From Spirochaetales bacterium (GTDB lineage Bacteria > Spirochaetota > Spirochaetia > SZUA-6), in the NCBI GenBank assembly GCA_027021365.1, contig JALUUM010000027.1, positions 310,001 to 374,000 of the forward strand: DNA of 64,000 nt, written 5' to 3'. Shown piece after piece: positions 17,378 through 25,920 of this stretch (position 1 is its first letter; every line of letters begins with the position of its first letter). The translations under genes were made by a program, and so were the position numbers. The notes beneath the pieces were generated by a model that saw only the letters and a program-made list of their open reading frames with translations, made no database searches and had not been told where the DNA came from.

Positions 17378-19299
17378 TCTCGGATATTTGAGCCGGCCTT
17401 TCTGTCTGATTTACTCTCCAGGACTTCAACTATCCTCTCTGCCATGCCCTGTGCATCGAGACCGCACATGGAGAGAAGTTTTCCTCTTGGGCCATGAGAA
17501 ATGAATCTGTCCGGTACGCCGAAGGTTTTAATTACCTTGTTCCTGAAGTGAGAAAGAATGAGTGAGGATACCTTTTCTCCTATACCTCCCTCCAATGAAC
17601 CTTCCTCGGAGATGAAGATATATTTATATGGAGAAACGATATCGAGGAAGTATTTTGTATCCAATGGTTTTATGAATCTGAGGTTATACACATCGGCGGA
17701 GAAACCCTCGCCGTAGAGAATATCAGCAGCTTTCAGCATCTCTATGGTGGTGGAGCCGACACCGATCATCAGTACCGGTGCCTTCTCTTTTCTCACGAAT
17801 ATTCCCCTTCCCTCGGTTATCCCTTCTTCACATCCCTTTATGTGTTCCGGGCAGTAATCCTTGGGATACCTGATAATGAAGGGACCCTTAAGTGTAAAGG
17901 CATAATCGAGGAGCAGTTCCATCTCCTCCCTGCAGGCCGGTGCTGTAATAGTGATACCGGGTACCGACTTGAAGATAGGAATATCATAGACTCCCTGATG
18001 CGTTTCACCGTCACCCGGTACGATGCCTGCCCTGTCCAGAGCTATTACAACGGGAAGATGCGGGATGGCAATGTCGTGTATTATCTGATCAACTGCCCTC
18101 TGGGCGAATGTGGAGTAAACAGCAACAACAGGTCTCTGGCCCGAAATAGCCAGTCCTGCAGCAAAGGTAAATGCATGTTCTTCGGCAATGCCTACATCGA
18201 AGAAACGCTTGGGAAATGTTTCGGAAAAGACCTTGAGCCCCGTTCCGTCACTCATGGCTGCCGTTATTGCAACGACACGAGGGTTGTCCTTGGCTTTTGT
18301 CACCATGTACTCACCGAAGGCCCTGCTCCAGGTAAATGGTTCTGTAACTTTATCCTCCGAATCGCTTACCGAATGACTCCAGTCAGGTGATAATCCGTGG
18401 AACTTTGTCGGATTGATTTCAGCCGGCTTGAAACCCTTTCCCTTTACGGTGGTTACATGAAGGAGAACCGGTGTTTTAAGATCCTTTATGTTGTTCAAAA
18501 CGTGGATAAGCTCTTTCACATTGTGTCCGTCTATCGGTCCGAAATAGTCGAAACCGAGAACGGTGAAGATATTCTGATAGTGAAGATATGCCTTCAAAGC
18601 CTGCTTTGTCCTCTTTGTCACGGAGAGAAGGGGTTTCCCTACGATGGGAAGGGATTCTACCGTGCTGTCGTACCAAGATCTGAAGTTTATGTAGGCTTTT
18701 GTTGCTTTCAGCTTCCCGAGATTTGAAGCAATGGCACCGACATTGCTGCTTATGGACATGCCGTTGTCATTCAGAATTACTATGAGATTCTTTCTCAGGT
18801 GCCCTGTATTGTTTAGTCCTTCCAGGGCAAGGCCGCCTGTAAGGGCACCGTCACCTATTACGACAATCACCTTGTTTTCCGTGCCTTTAAGCTCTTCACC
18901 GATCTTTATGCCGAGACCTGCCGAAATGGATGTGGATGCATGGCCTGTGTCGAGAATGTCGTGTTCGCTCTCTGTATGTTTTGGAAAACCGCTTATTCCG
19001 CCAAGCTGCCTTATCGTTTTGAAGAGCTCCCTTCTCCCCGTAAGGATTTTGTGAGCATAGCTCTGGTGCCCCACGTCCCATATGATCTTGTCTCTCGGAG
19101 AATCGAAAACACTGTGTAGTGCTACTGTGAGTTCTACGGTTCCTAGGTTGGATGCAAGATGTCCTCCGCTTTCCCGGACATGCTGTATAATGAAATCACG
19201 CAGTTGTGAGCATAGTAGGGAGAGCTCTTTTTCATTTAGAGACTTAAGATCTTCCGGGCTGTTTATCTTTTTGAGGATTGAAAAGTGATTGTTGTTCAT
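17374..19299 (-). CDS. dxs: 1-deoxy-D-xylulose-5-phosphate synthase
   Basis: A 641-residue TPP-dependent enzyme that condenses pyruvate and glyceraldehyde 3-phosphate, the first step of the DXP isoprenoid pathway. Marks include 'WDVGHQSYAHKILTGR' near residue 75, the TPP-binding 'GDGALTGGLALEGLNN' near 150, the transketolase pyrimidine domain 'RFFDVGIAEEHAFTFAAGLA' (core GIAEEHA), and 'DRAGIVPGDGETHQGVYD' near 430. Length is that of the family. It heads an operon with the two fumarase genes, an uncommon pairing. A promoter (19360-19332) lies about 30 nt upstream of the ATG. Confidence 0.97.
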   Translation of the reverse strand: MNNNHFSILKKINSPEDLKSLNEKELSLLCSQLRDFIIQHVRESGGHLASNLGTVELTVALHSVFDSPRDKIIWDVGHQSYAHKILTGRRELFKTIRQLGGISGFPKHTESEHDILDTGHASTSISAGLGIKIGEELKGTENKVIVVIGDGALTGGLALEGLNNTGHLRKNLIVILNDNGMSISSNVGAIASNLGKLKATKAYINFRSWYDSTVESLPIVGKPLLSVTKRTKQALKAYLHYQNIFTVLGFDYFGPIDGHNVKELIHVLNNIKDLKTPVLLHVTTVKGKGFKPAEINPTKFHGLSPDWSHSVSDSEDKVTEPFTWSRAFGEYMVTKAKDNPRVVAITAAMSDGTGLKVFSETFPKRFFDVGIAEEHAFTFAAGLAISGQRPVVAVYSTFAQRAVDQIIHDIAIPHLPVVIALDRAGIVPGDGETHQGVYDIPIFKSVPGITITAPACREEMELLLDYAFTLKGPFIIRYPKDYCPEHIKGCEEGITEGRGIFVRKEKAPVLMIGVGSTTIEMLKAADILYGEGFSADVYNLRFIKPLDTKYFLDIVSPYKYIFISEEGSLEGGIGEKVSSLILSHFRNKVIKTFGVPDRFISHGPRGKLLSMCGLDAQGMAERIVEVLESKSDRKAGSNIRE

Positions 19300-19331
19300 A
19301 CCTGATAGTGCCTCTCTTTTTTCGAACTTTC

Positions 19332-19360
19332 AATATATCACTTTAATTATGTGAATTCAA
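19332..19360 (-). promoter_or_regulatory. sigma70-like promoter for dxs-fumarase operon
   Basis: On the minus strand: TTGAAT (19360-19355), a 17-bp spacer, TATATT (19337-19332). Predicted leader is about 25 nt. It lies back to back with the yjbQ promoter in the 191-nt divergent gap. Confidence 0.55.
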
Positions 19361-19404
19361 TCTATATGAACGATAATCCGGGTAATCCCATATATCGGGC
19401 ATGG

Positions 19405-19434
19405 TTGAAAATTCTTCCTATTTCGGTTTATAAA
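19405..19434 (+). promoter_or_regulatory. sigma70-like promoter for yjbQ
   Basis: TTGAAA (19405-19410), an 18-bp spacer and TATAAA (19429-19434). An AGGAGG ribosome site follows at 19475-19480, 10 nt before the ATG. Confidence 0.5.
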
Positions 19435-19490
19435 GGATTCTGTGGTATCCTGTGATATCCTGACGTATATGTTTAGGAGGAATTATTGAG

Positions 19491-19907
19491 ATGAAATCGT
19501 TGACAGAAGAACTTTGGTTCAACACGAAAAACAGGGTTGAGTTTATCAATATAACAGGAAAGGTGGAAGAACTTGTAAAGAAGAGCGGAGTGAAGGAAGG
19601 TTTGTGCCTGGTAAATGCCATGCATATAACTGCAAGTGTGTTTATCAACGATGACGAATCGGGGCTGCACAGCGATTACAAGAAGTGGCTGGAAAAGCTT
19701 GCGCCACACGAGCCGGTCTCCCAGTATGCACACAATGTTGGTGAGATCAATGCTGATGCACACATGAAGCGGCAGGTAATGGGGAGAGAGGTAGTCGTGG
19801 CGATTACAAACGGAAGGCTTCATTTCGGGCCCTGGGAGCAGATTTTCTACGGTGAATTTGATGGCCAAAGGAGAAAGAGGGTACTTGTAAAGATAATCGG
19901 AGAATGA
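19491..19907 (+). CDS. yjbQ: YjbQ/UPF0047 family protein (paralogue 1)
   Basis: A 138-residue cytosolic protein of the YjbQ family, members of which show a weak thiamine-phosphate-synthase-like activity. Diagnostic are '[15 protein letters not shown]', '[12 protein letters not shown]' and the ending '[19 protein letters not shown]' (core [15 protein letters not shown]). The His in 'ADAH' and the Glu/Asp of 'YGEFDG' are the residues usually conserved. This copy follows the 'HN.GE.NADAH.KRQ' variant found often in archaeal and eukaryotic members, unlike the second copy at 55627-56028. It has its own promoter and AGGAGG site. Physiological role unknown. Confidence 0.88.
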   Translation: MKSLTEELWFNTKNRVEFINITGKVEELVKKSGVKEGLCLVNAMHITASVFINDDESGLHSDYKKWLEKLAPHEPVSQYAHNVGEINADAHMKRQVMGREVVVAITNGRLHFGPWEQIFYGEFDGQRRKRVLVKIIGE

Positions 19908-19921
19908 TCGGCAGAAACGTA

Positions 19922-21250
19922 TCAGGGCCAACCGGTCTGATAGAAGAGGGAGTTCATCCTTTGGATATACTCCTCTCTGTCAAAGATGGGTTTATGGCCT
20001 GCTATTACCTTTTTAGCTGTTTCAGCATTGCCGGAAAGGAGGTCTATCACGGTCATTGCATAGAGTTTTGCAGGTACAATATAGGCCATTTCCTCATCGG
20101 TAACAGTGAAATCCTTTGAATGAAGGCCCCCTGTAAATCCGCCGCTTGAGGGTTCAATGGCGGGTATTAGGTGTGAGACATCTCCCATATCGGTGGAGGC
20201 TCCTATACTTTCCCTGTGAAAGATCATCGATTCACCGAGCAGTTGGGATGCATTGTCCTCCCACAACCTGTGGAGTGATTCATCGGGTTTCAGAGGGAGA
20301 TATCCCGGGATGTTTTTTATCTCTACCTTTCCGCCCATACCCAAAGCACCTGCTTTCAATGCGTTGTCGACCTTTTCTCCTGCATTCCTTATAGCCTCCA
20401 GGCTCTTTCCCCTAACATACATCTCAACATCAACCTCATCCGGAATCACATTTACACTTTCACCGCCCTTGGTGACTATCATGTGAACACGTATGGAATC
20501 GGAATCCCTGAAAGTTTCACGCTGGGCATTGATTGCCGAAAGCGCAACATGAAACATATTGATTGCATTTATCCCTAGGTGCGGTGCAGCTCCCGCATGC
20601 GAAGCCCTCCCGATAAACCTTATGCTCTTTCCAACGAAACCGTTACTACAATGAGGAATCTGAATGGAACGGGCAGGGCTGTCACTGTGAGCATGGTTCA
20701 TTATTGCAATATCGACATCATCGAAAAGCCCGAGCCTGATAAACTCCTGTTTTCCCCCATAGAACCTTATTTTTCCTTCGTTTCTCAATTTGCCCCGGTA
20801 GTCAATCTCGATAAACTCCTCTGCCGGTATCGCCATCAGGAGGATTCTGCCTGAAAGTTGGCCAAGTACCGGTTTCAGCCCAATTAGCGCTCCTGTTATC
20901 CAGGATACCTGGGCAAAGTGTCCGCAGGCATGGGCAGCTCCCGTTCTACTGTCGGCATCGGGGTGTTTTGCATTTATCAGTGCATCGAGTTCGGAAAGTA
21001 TTGCAACGGTTGGTCCTGGTTTTCCCGTATCCATTTCGCCAATGATACCGGTGATTGCAAGTTTCTTCCTGAAGGGTACACCATGGGACTTGAAAAGCTC
21101 CTCTACCATTGCCGATGTATTGAACTCCTTGTAGCCTGTTTCCGGATTTCTGTAAATGGTTTTGCCGGTTTCTATGATTTCATCTCTTTTCTTCTCAATC
21201 TCATCCAAAGAAATCCTCTTAAGTTTCTCCTGGTTGCCTTGGTTTTTCAA
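19922..21250 (-). CDS. M20D-type amidohydrolase (AbgB/aminoacylase-like)
   Basis: A 442-residue zinc- or manganese-dependent peptidase/amidohydrolase of the M20 family. Metal-site segments are visible: 'GAAHACGHFAQ' (His-Cys-Gly-His, near 110), 'AIPAEEF' (Glu pair near 160), 'MNHAHSD' and the C-terminal 'SGGFTGGLHSKDF'. The inserted dimerisation domain begins at 'GFVGKSIRFIGRASHAGAAPH' (core GRASHAGAAPH). Closest in look are p-aminobenzoyl-glutamate hydrolase AbgB and related amidohydrolases. It is convergent with yjbQ (14-nt gap) and divergent from the nucleoside hydrolase gene. Substrate unknown. Confidence 0.85.
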   Translation of the reverse strand: MKNQGNQEKLKRISLDEIEKKRDEIIETGKTIYRNPETGYKEFNTSAMVEELFKSHGVPFRKKLAITGIIGEMDTGKPGPTVAILSELDALINAKHPDADSRTGAAHACGHFAQVSWITGALIGLKPVLGQLSGRILLMAIPAEEFIEIDYRGKLRNEGKIRFYGGKQEFIRLGLFDDVDIAIMNHAHSDSPARSIQIPHCSNGFVGKSIRFIGRASHAGAAPHLGINAINMFHVALSAINAQRETFRDSDSIRVHMIVTKGGESVNVIPDEVDVEMYVRGKSLEAIRNAGEKVDNALKAGALGMGGKVEIKNIPGYLPLKPDESLHRLWEDNASQLLGESMIFHRESIGASTDMGDVSHLIPAIEPSSGGFTGGLHSKDFTVTDEEMAYIVPAKLYAMTVIDLLSGNAETAKKVIAGHKPIFDREEYIQRMNSLFYQTGWP

Positions 21251-21444
21251 TGATACACCTCTTTACCTCGATATTTCACTTAATATATACCTTAATATAT
21301 GTAGTGGGCTATCCGTATCTTTTTTTATTATAGGTAGATATCACACATTTTCAATAATATTTATCTTTTCTAATATAGACCAAGGGAAGCGTCTTGTGAT
21401 AAAATCCTATTAAACAGAGAAACATCGGGATTTAAGGTTGGCAT

Positions 21445-22422
21445 ATGAAGAAGATACTGATTGATACGGACTGCGGTGTTGATGATGCAATTGCAATTAT
21501 GATGGCCCTTGCTAGCAATCGAGTCGATCTTGTTGGTATCACTACCGTATCGGGTAATACCTATGTAAATCAGGTAACAGACAATGTTCTAAGACTTCTT
21601 ACCTATCTCGGGAGAGGGGATGTTCCTGTTTTCAAGGGAGCGCATGTACCTCTCGTTGCAAAGCCTCATACAGGAGAGAGGATTCACGGCAAGAATGGTC
21701 TTGGAGACGTAGAGCTTCCTGGGACAGAAAAGAGAGAAGAAAAAATGTCTGCTCCCGAGGCAATATTTGAAATGGCGAGGAATAATCCCGGGATCACAGT
21801 GGTAACGATAGGTCCGCTTACGAATGTTGCCATGGCTCTGAATCTTTTTCCCGAGCTCAAGAAACTTGTTTCTGGTATCGTCTCGATGGGAGGCGCCCTC
21901 TATACGGGTAATGTCACGAGATTTGCCGAGTTCAACTTTTTCTTCGATCCGGAGGCTGCACAGTTTGTCTTCGAAAGCGGCATTCCAATGAGTATAGTTC
22001 CGTGGGATCCGATCGTGAAAGAACCCTTCGGGGAAGAAGAGCTTAGAAAGGTTTTTTCGTCTCCCTCCGCTTCGGTTTCCTCTAACGGTGAGGGAGAAAA
22101 AAAAGCTCGCAGTGGCGGAGATGAAAATCCTTCCGGCAGGGCGGTGAAGTTCTTCTTCGATGTTCAACAGGTCACCATGGGACATATAGAGAAATTCTAC
22201 GGAGTCAGGGCGACCATGCTTCCAGACCCCGCTGCCATGGCCTACGTAATAGAAGAAACCGCTGCAAAGCAGAAGATAAGGGGAAGTCTGAGAATGGAAC
22301 TCAACTACAACACCTTACGAGGTGCGAGTGTGCTCGGTGACGGACATGGTATGGAGATAGTAACGGAAATCGACAGGGATGTCTTACTGGGACTACTGGC
22401 TGGTATATCACGCCTCGGTTAG
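21445..22422 (+). CDS. Inosine/uridine-preferring nucleoside hydrolase (copy 1, with internal insertion)
   Basis: A 325-residue enzyme of the IunH/Rih family, which splits ribonucleosides into base and ribose. The Ca2+-binding N-terminal motif reads 'DTDCGVDDAIAIMMAL' (Cys where Pro is usual), followed by 'RIHGKNGLGD' and the 'SMGGALYTGNVTRFAEFNFFFDPEAA' segment (core EFNFFFDPEAA). Residues of about 207-233 form a low-complexity Ser/Gly/Glu/Lys insertion not expected in the family; the DNA there can fold as a hairpin (22060-22097). It is followed 32 nt later by the BMP binding protein, so uptake and cleavage of nucleosides are coupled. No clear promoter was recognised in the 194-nt divergent gap before it, which is AT-rich. 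Confidence 0.9.
   Translation: MKKILIDTDCGVDDAIAIMMALASNRVDLVGITTVSGNTYVNQVTDNVLRLLTYLGRGDVPVFKGAHVPLVAKPHTGERIHGKNGLGDVELPGTEKREEKMSAPEAIFEMARNNPGITVVTIGPLTNVAMALNLFPELKKLVSGIVSMGGALYTGNVTRFAEFNFFFDPEAAQFVFESGIPMSIVPWDPIVKEPFGEEELRKVFSSPSASVSSNGEGEKKARSGGDENPSGRAVKFFFDVQQVTMGHIEKFYGVRATMLPDPAAMAYVIEETAAKQKIRGSLRMELNYNTLRGASVLGDGHGMEIVTEIDRDVLLGLLAGISRLG
22060..22097. repeat. inverted repeat inside nucleoside hydrolase gene
   Basis: TCTCCCTC (22060-22067) and GAGGGAGA (22090-22097) form a perfect 8-bp stem with a 22-nt loop, flanked by a T run upstream and an A run downstream that could extend the pairing. It lies in the stretch that encodes the low-complexity insertion. Confidence 0.5.
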
Positions 22423-22454
22423 AGGTGTTAATTCTATAAAAAAGGAGAGTGTCT

Positions 22455-23519
22455 ATGAAAAGAACACTTGTACTTGCAATCGCCATACTTTTTCTTCTGG
22501 GTACCTTCAGCTCATTTGCAGGAGGTAAGCAGGAAGCGGCAGGAGGAAAAGCAAAACTAAAGGTTGTCCTCTATCTGAACGGAACTCTGGGTGACAAGTC
22601 ATTCTTTGATTCTGCAAACAGAGGGCTTCAGAGGGCAATAAAAGAGCTGGGAATCGAGGGAAAGACAATAGAAGGCGGATATGATCCTGCCAGGTGGGAG
22701 CCCGACATTGAACAGCTTGCAGAGGGTGACTGGGACATAATAATAGCGGGTACATGGCAGCTTACCAGTGCTCTCGAGAAGATTGCGCCACAGCATCCCG
22801 ACAAGAAGTTTTTTACCTATGATACATCGGTGGATTACTCCAAGGGTAATCTGGGAAATGTGTACTCCATTCTGTACAAGCAGAATGAGGGTTCATTTCT
22901 CGTAGGAGCGCTGGCAGCAATGATAACATCATCCGATATGCAGTATGCCAACAAGGAGAAGATAATAGGTTTCCTCGGCGGAATGGATATCCCCGTTATA
23001 AATGACTTCAAGGTCGGTTATATCCAGGGTGCAAAGTACATCGATCCCGATGTGAATGTTCTCGTCTCATACGCAGGATCCTTCAGCGACCCGGCAAAGG
23101 GAAAGGAGCTTGTTCTTGCACAGTACGATCAGGGGGCGGACATTGCCTTCAACGTGGCAGGTGAGACAGGTCTAGGTCTTCTCGATGCGGCAAAGGAGCG
23201 CAAGAAATACGCTATCGGTGTGGATTCCGACCAGTACATGCTTTTCAAGGACAGTGATCCCGAAAAGGCATCTTTCATAGTAACCTCGATGAAGAAAAAT
23301 GTGGATTACTCGCTATACAGGGCAATAAAGTTGCATCTCGAGGGAAAGCTGAAATACGGCCAGGCCGAGGCTCTCGGAATCAAGGAAAACGGAATCGGTG
23401 TGGCTGATAACGAGAATTACCAGAAACTCGTTCCTGAGAAGTTCAGAAAGAGGATAAAGGAACTCGAGCAGAAGATAATCAACGGCGAGATAAAGGTAGA
23501 TACCGCCTTCGGAAAGTGA
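22455..23519 (+). CDS. BMP-family nucleoside-binding protein of an ABC transporter
   Basis: A 354-residue periplasmic binding protein of the Bmp/Med/PnrA family, whose known members bind purine or other nucleosides. The signal peptide ends in 'SSFAGGKQEA' without a lipobox Cys, a form frequent in spirochaete solute-binding proteins, so it may be a free or differently anchored protein. The core has 'GTLGDKSFFDSANRGLQRA', 'GALAAMITSS', 'IGFLGGMDIPVINDFKVGY' (core FLGGMDIPVINDF) and 'GVDSDQYM', all typical. The ATG at 22455 has AGGAG 7 nt upstream. The matching ATPase and permeases are encoded on the other strand (29457-25917), separated by a shared terminator. Confidence 0.92.
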   Translation: MKRTLVLAIAILFLLGTFSSFAGGKQEAAGGKAKLKVVLYLNGTLGDKSFFDSANRGLQRAIKELGIEGKTIEGGYDPARWEPDIEQLAEGDWDIIIAGTWQLTSALEKIAPQHPDKKFFTYDTSVDYSKGNLGNVYSILYKQNEGSFLVGALAAMITSSDMQYANKEKIIGFLGGMDIPVINDFKVGYIQGAKYIDPDVNVLVSYAGSFSDPAKGKELVLAQYDQGADIAFNVAGETGLGLLDAAKERKKYAIGVDSDQYMLFKDSDPEKASFIVTSMKKNVDYSLYRAIKLHLEGKLKYGQAEALGIKENGIGVADNENYQKLVPEKFRKRIKELEQKIINGEIKVDTAFGK

Positions 23520-23547
23520 TTGGTTGAACTGAAATTGTCGCAAAATA

Positions 23548-23582
23548 AAAAAGGGGAAGGTCGCAATGGCCTTCCCCTTTTT
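23548..23582. terminator. bidirectional Rho-independent terminator
   Basis: AAAAAGGGGAAGG (23548-23560) and CCTTCCCCTTTTT (23570-23582) pair over 13 bp with a 9-nt loop. The A run on one side and T run on the other give a terminator in both directions, fitting the convergent binding-protein and amidohydrolase genes. Confidence 0.9.
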
Positions 23583-23638
23583 GTCTTAGCCTGTTACCCG
23601 GATTTTTCATCCGGATTCCTCTGTTCTATACTCGTGTT

Positions 23639-24979
23639 CTATACTCCGAATTGCTGCATCGGACCGTTCTTGTCCGATTTCATCATGATTTTCTTGATAT
23701 TTTCCGCCTCGCTTTTCAAGGAGTCGATATCAACGGTAAGAAGCTTTCCGCCTTCAACTACGATCCTACCATCGACGATTACCGTATCGACAGCTCTCTC
23801 ACTTACCGAGTAGAGGATGTTTGCAGGAAGGCTTATCTCCGGCATCATGGTCGGGTCTCTCCTTTCTATCAGAACCATATCCGCAATGTATCCCTCCTTT
23901 ACTCTTCCGATTCGAGGGATAATTGAACTGCAGCCGGATAGGAGAGGAACGAGCTCATCGATGCGGCACTTCTCTGCATCTCCAGTTGCTAGCTTGCAGA
24001 GCAGGGCGGCATCCCTTGCCACCTCGAGTATCGAGAAGGTGTTGTTGGATGCGGGGCCATCCGATGCAAATGAGAGCTTTAATCCCCTCTCGATGGCTCT
24101 GGGAAGGAATGGTTTCAAAAAACCGAATTTCATGTATGTCTTTGCGGCATGTGCAACCAGCGCCTTCGATCTTGCTATGATATCGAGGTCTTCATCGGTG
24201 GAACAATAGGCATGTGCCAGGATGGAACTTTCACGTATTATACCGAGATCGTAGAGGTACTTAACCGGAGTAACACCCAGCTCCTTGAGGCTCTTCTCTA
24301 CCTGCCATTCTTCTTCCGAAACATGTATGTGCGTTTTCAGATCGAGCCTCTCTGAAATATCGGCTATCTCTTTTAGAAAGGTTTCCGGACAGATGTAGGG
24401 AGAATGCGGCCCGAGACTTATTGTAAGCCTTTCTTCCTGCCCTCTGTAGCTCTCCGTGAAATCCATGGCCCTCTCGAAATCCTCCTTCCAGTTTTCCCCC
24501 TGTCCGAAGAGAGCCCAGGCGAGGTCTGCCCTTATTCCCGAATCCCTGTATGCCTCGAAGGCCCTGTCCATTGCAAAGTAGTGGTCACAAACAAAGGTCA
24601 CCCCGGCAAGGAGCATCTCTGCCGCACCTATGAGGCTTCCAGTGTAGACGAATTCCGGCTTAAGGTTTTGTTCGTATATCCAGATGTGCTTGTTGAACCA
24701 GTCAAAGCTGTTTACGTCTTCCGATGAACCTCTTAGCAGTGTCATTGCCGTATGGGAGTGGGCATTTGTCATTCCGGGAATGACGATTTTTCCGCTTCCC
24801 TCTATTACCCTCTCATATTGATTCTTACCACCGTCAGAACTCTCCGGGAATCGAAGGGCATCCTTTCCCGTTACGATGCTCGTTATCTTGTTCCCCTCTA
24901 TTACGATATGTGCCTTCTCCGTGTATGAGAGATCGTGGAAGTTGAATATCGAGGTGTTTCTGATAAGTATGCTGCTCAA
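23639..24979 (-). CDS. SAH/MTA deaminase-like amidohydrolase
   Basis: A 446-residue member of the metal-dependent amidohydrolases, nearest to S-adenosylhomocysteine/methylthioadenosine deaminases and chlorohydrolases (TrzN/AtzA group). The metal HxH is in 'TNAHSHTAMTLLRG' near residue 70; 'HIHVSEEEWQVE' near 220 gives the substrate-binding His/Glu; 'ILAHAYCS' and 'FASDGPASNN' supply the remaining His and Asp. It follows the second nucleoside hydrolase by 8 nt at the end of the transporter operon, so deamination of an adenine-type nucleoside or base is likely; guanine or 8-oxoguanine deaminase is a possible alternative. Confidence 0.85.
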   Translation of the reverse strand: MSSILIRNTSIFNFHDLSYTEKAHIVIEGNKITSIVTGKDALRFPESSDGGKNQYERVIEGSGKIVIPGMTNAHSHTAMTLLRGSSEDVNSFDWFNKHIWIYEQNLKPEFVYTGSLIGAAEMLLAGVTFVCDHYFAMDRAFEAYRDSGIRADLAWALFGQGENWKEDFERAMDFTESYRGQEERLTISLGPHSPYICPETFLKEIADISERLDLKTHIHVSEEEWQVEKSLKELGVTPVKYLYDLGIIRESSILAHAYCSTDEDLDIIARSKALVAHAAKTYMKFGFLKPFLPRAIERGLKLSFASDGPASNNTFSILEVARDAALLCKLATGDAEKCRIDELVPLLSGCSSIIPRIGRVKEGYIADMVLIERRDPTMMPEISLPANILYSVSERAVDTVIVDGRIVVEGGKLLTVDIDSLKSEAENIKKIMMKSDKNGPMQQFGV

Positions 24980-24987
24980 AAGGCCTT

Positions 24988-25920
24988 CTACCTCTTATCT
25001 AGCCTCTCCAGGGCATCGAAAATCATAGTCTTGAATTTTTCCACATTTACATTCGTGGCAACACTTGCATTGGCTTCCTTACCCGTTACTCCGTAAACAT
25101 CAACTACAGTCCTTCCCGAAGTGTACTCTCCCATTGTCTCTATATCCACCCGAAGGCTCCTCGTTTCGAGTACATCCCTGTCGATAAGGTAGGCAACGGT
25201 AAGAGGGTCGTGCAGCGGAGCACCCTCTATACCGAAGATTTCGAGGTTGGCCTTGGCAAAGAATTCGAGAAGGGGAGCAACCACCGAGGAGACATGACCA
25301 CCCATTTTACCGATCTTTTCAATATCCTCGAAGGTAAAAACAGCCTTGTTTGTCACGTCAAGGCCCACCATGGTTATTGGAATACCGGAGTTAAAGACAA
25401 TGCTTGCCGCTTCGGGGTCAACGTATATGTTGAACTCCGATGCGGGTGTTATATTGGAATCATAGATGGCTCCTCCCATGAGGACTATCTCTTCTATCTT
25501 TTCCTTTATTGAAGGTTTTTTCAGCAGAGAAAAGGCGACATTCGTAAGGGGGCCTGTGGGAACGAGTGTAACAGGCTCATCCGAGGCAAGAAGGGTTTCG
25601 ATGATAAAGTCTGTCGCATGTTTCCCCGTATCCTTTACCGTTGCTTCCGGCAGGTTTGCACCGTCCAATCCTGATACCCCGTGAATCCGGGGAGCGACGG
25701 TGAGTTCTCTGACCATCGGTTTGTCGAACCCCCTCGAAACGGGAGTATCTTCTCCTATTAAGGTGAGAATCCTAAGAGCATTTTTAAAGGTCTTTTCCCC
25801 TGTCTGGTTTCCTGCCACGGTCGTTATCCCGAGAAGCTCTATTTCCGGGGATGAAGTTGCCAGCATTATGGCTATCATGTCATCATGACCGGGGTCGCAG
25901 TCCAGTATGATTCTTTTCAT
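24988..25920 (-). CDS. Inosine/uridine-preferring nucleoside hydrolase (copy 2)
   Basis: A 310-residue IunH/Rih-family ribonucleoside hydrolase. 'DCDPGHDDMIAIMLA' near the N terminus is the canonical Ca2+ site; 'RIHGVSGLDGANLP', 'VPTGPLTNVAFSL', 'LMGGAIYDSNITPASEFNIYVDPEAA' (core ASEFNIYVDPEAA) and 'HDPLTVAYLID' follow in the family order. It is of normal length, unlike copy 1. Its start overlaps the upstream permease stop by 4 nt. Position in the transporter operon supports cleavage of imported nucleosides. Confidence 0.95.
   Translation of the reverse strand: MKRIILDCDPGHDDMIAIMLATSSPEIELLGITTVAGNQTGEKTFKNALRILTLIGEDTPVSRGFDKPMVRELTVAPRIHGVSGLDGANLPEATVKDTGKHATDFIIETLLASDEPVTLVPTGPLTNVAFSLLKKPSIKEKIEEIVLMGGAIYDSNITPASEFNIYVDPEAASIVFNSGIPITMVGLDVTNKAVFTFEDIEKIGKMGGHVSSVVAPLLEFFAKANLEIFGIEGAPLHDPLTVAYLIDRDVLETRSLRVDIETMGEYTSGRTVVDVYGVTGKEANASVATNVNVEKFKTMIFDALERLDKR

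Noticed and set aside
21251..21444. Purine riboswitch upstream of the nucleoside hydrolase
   Set aside because: The AT-rich stretch does not show the conserved three-way junction elements of purine riboswitches; nothing else in the gap is recognised.
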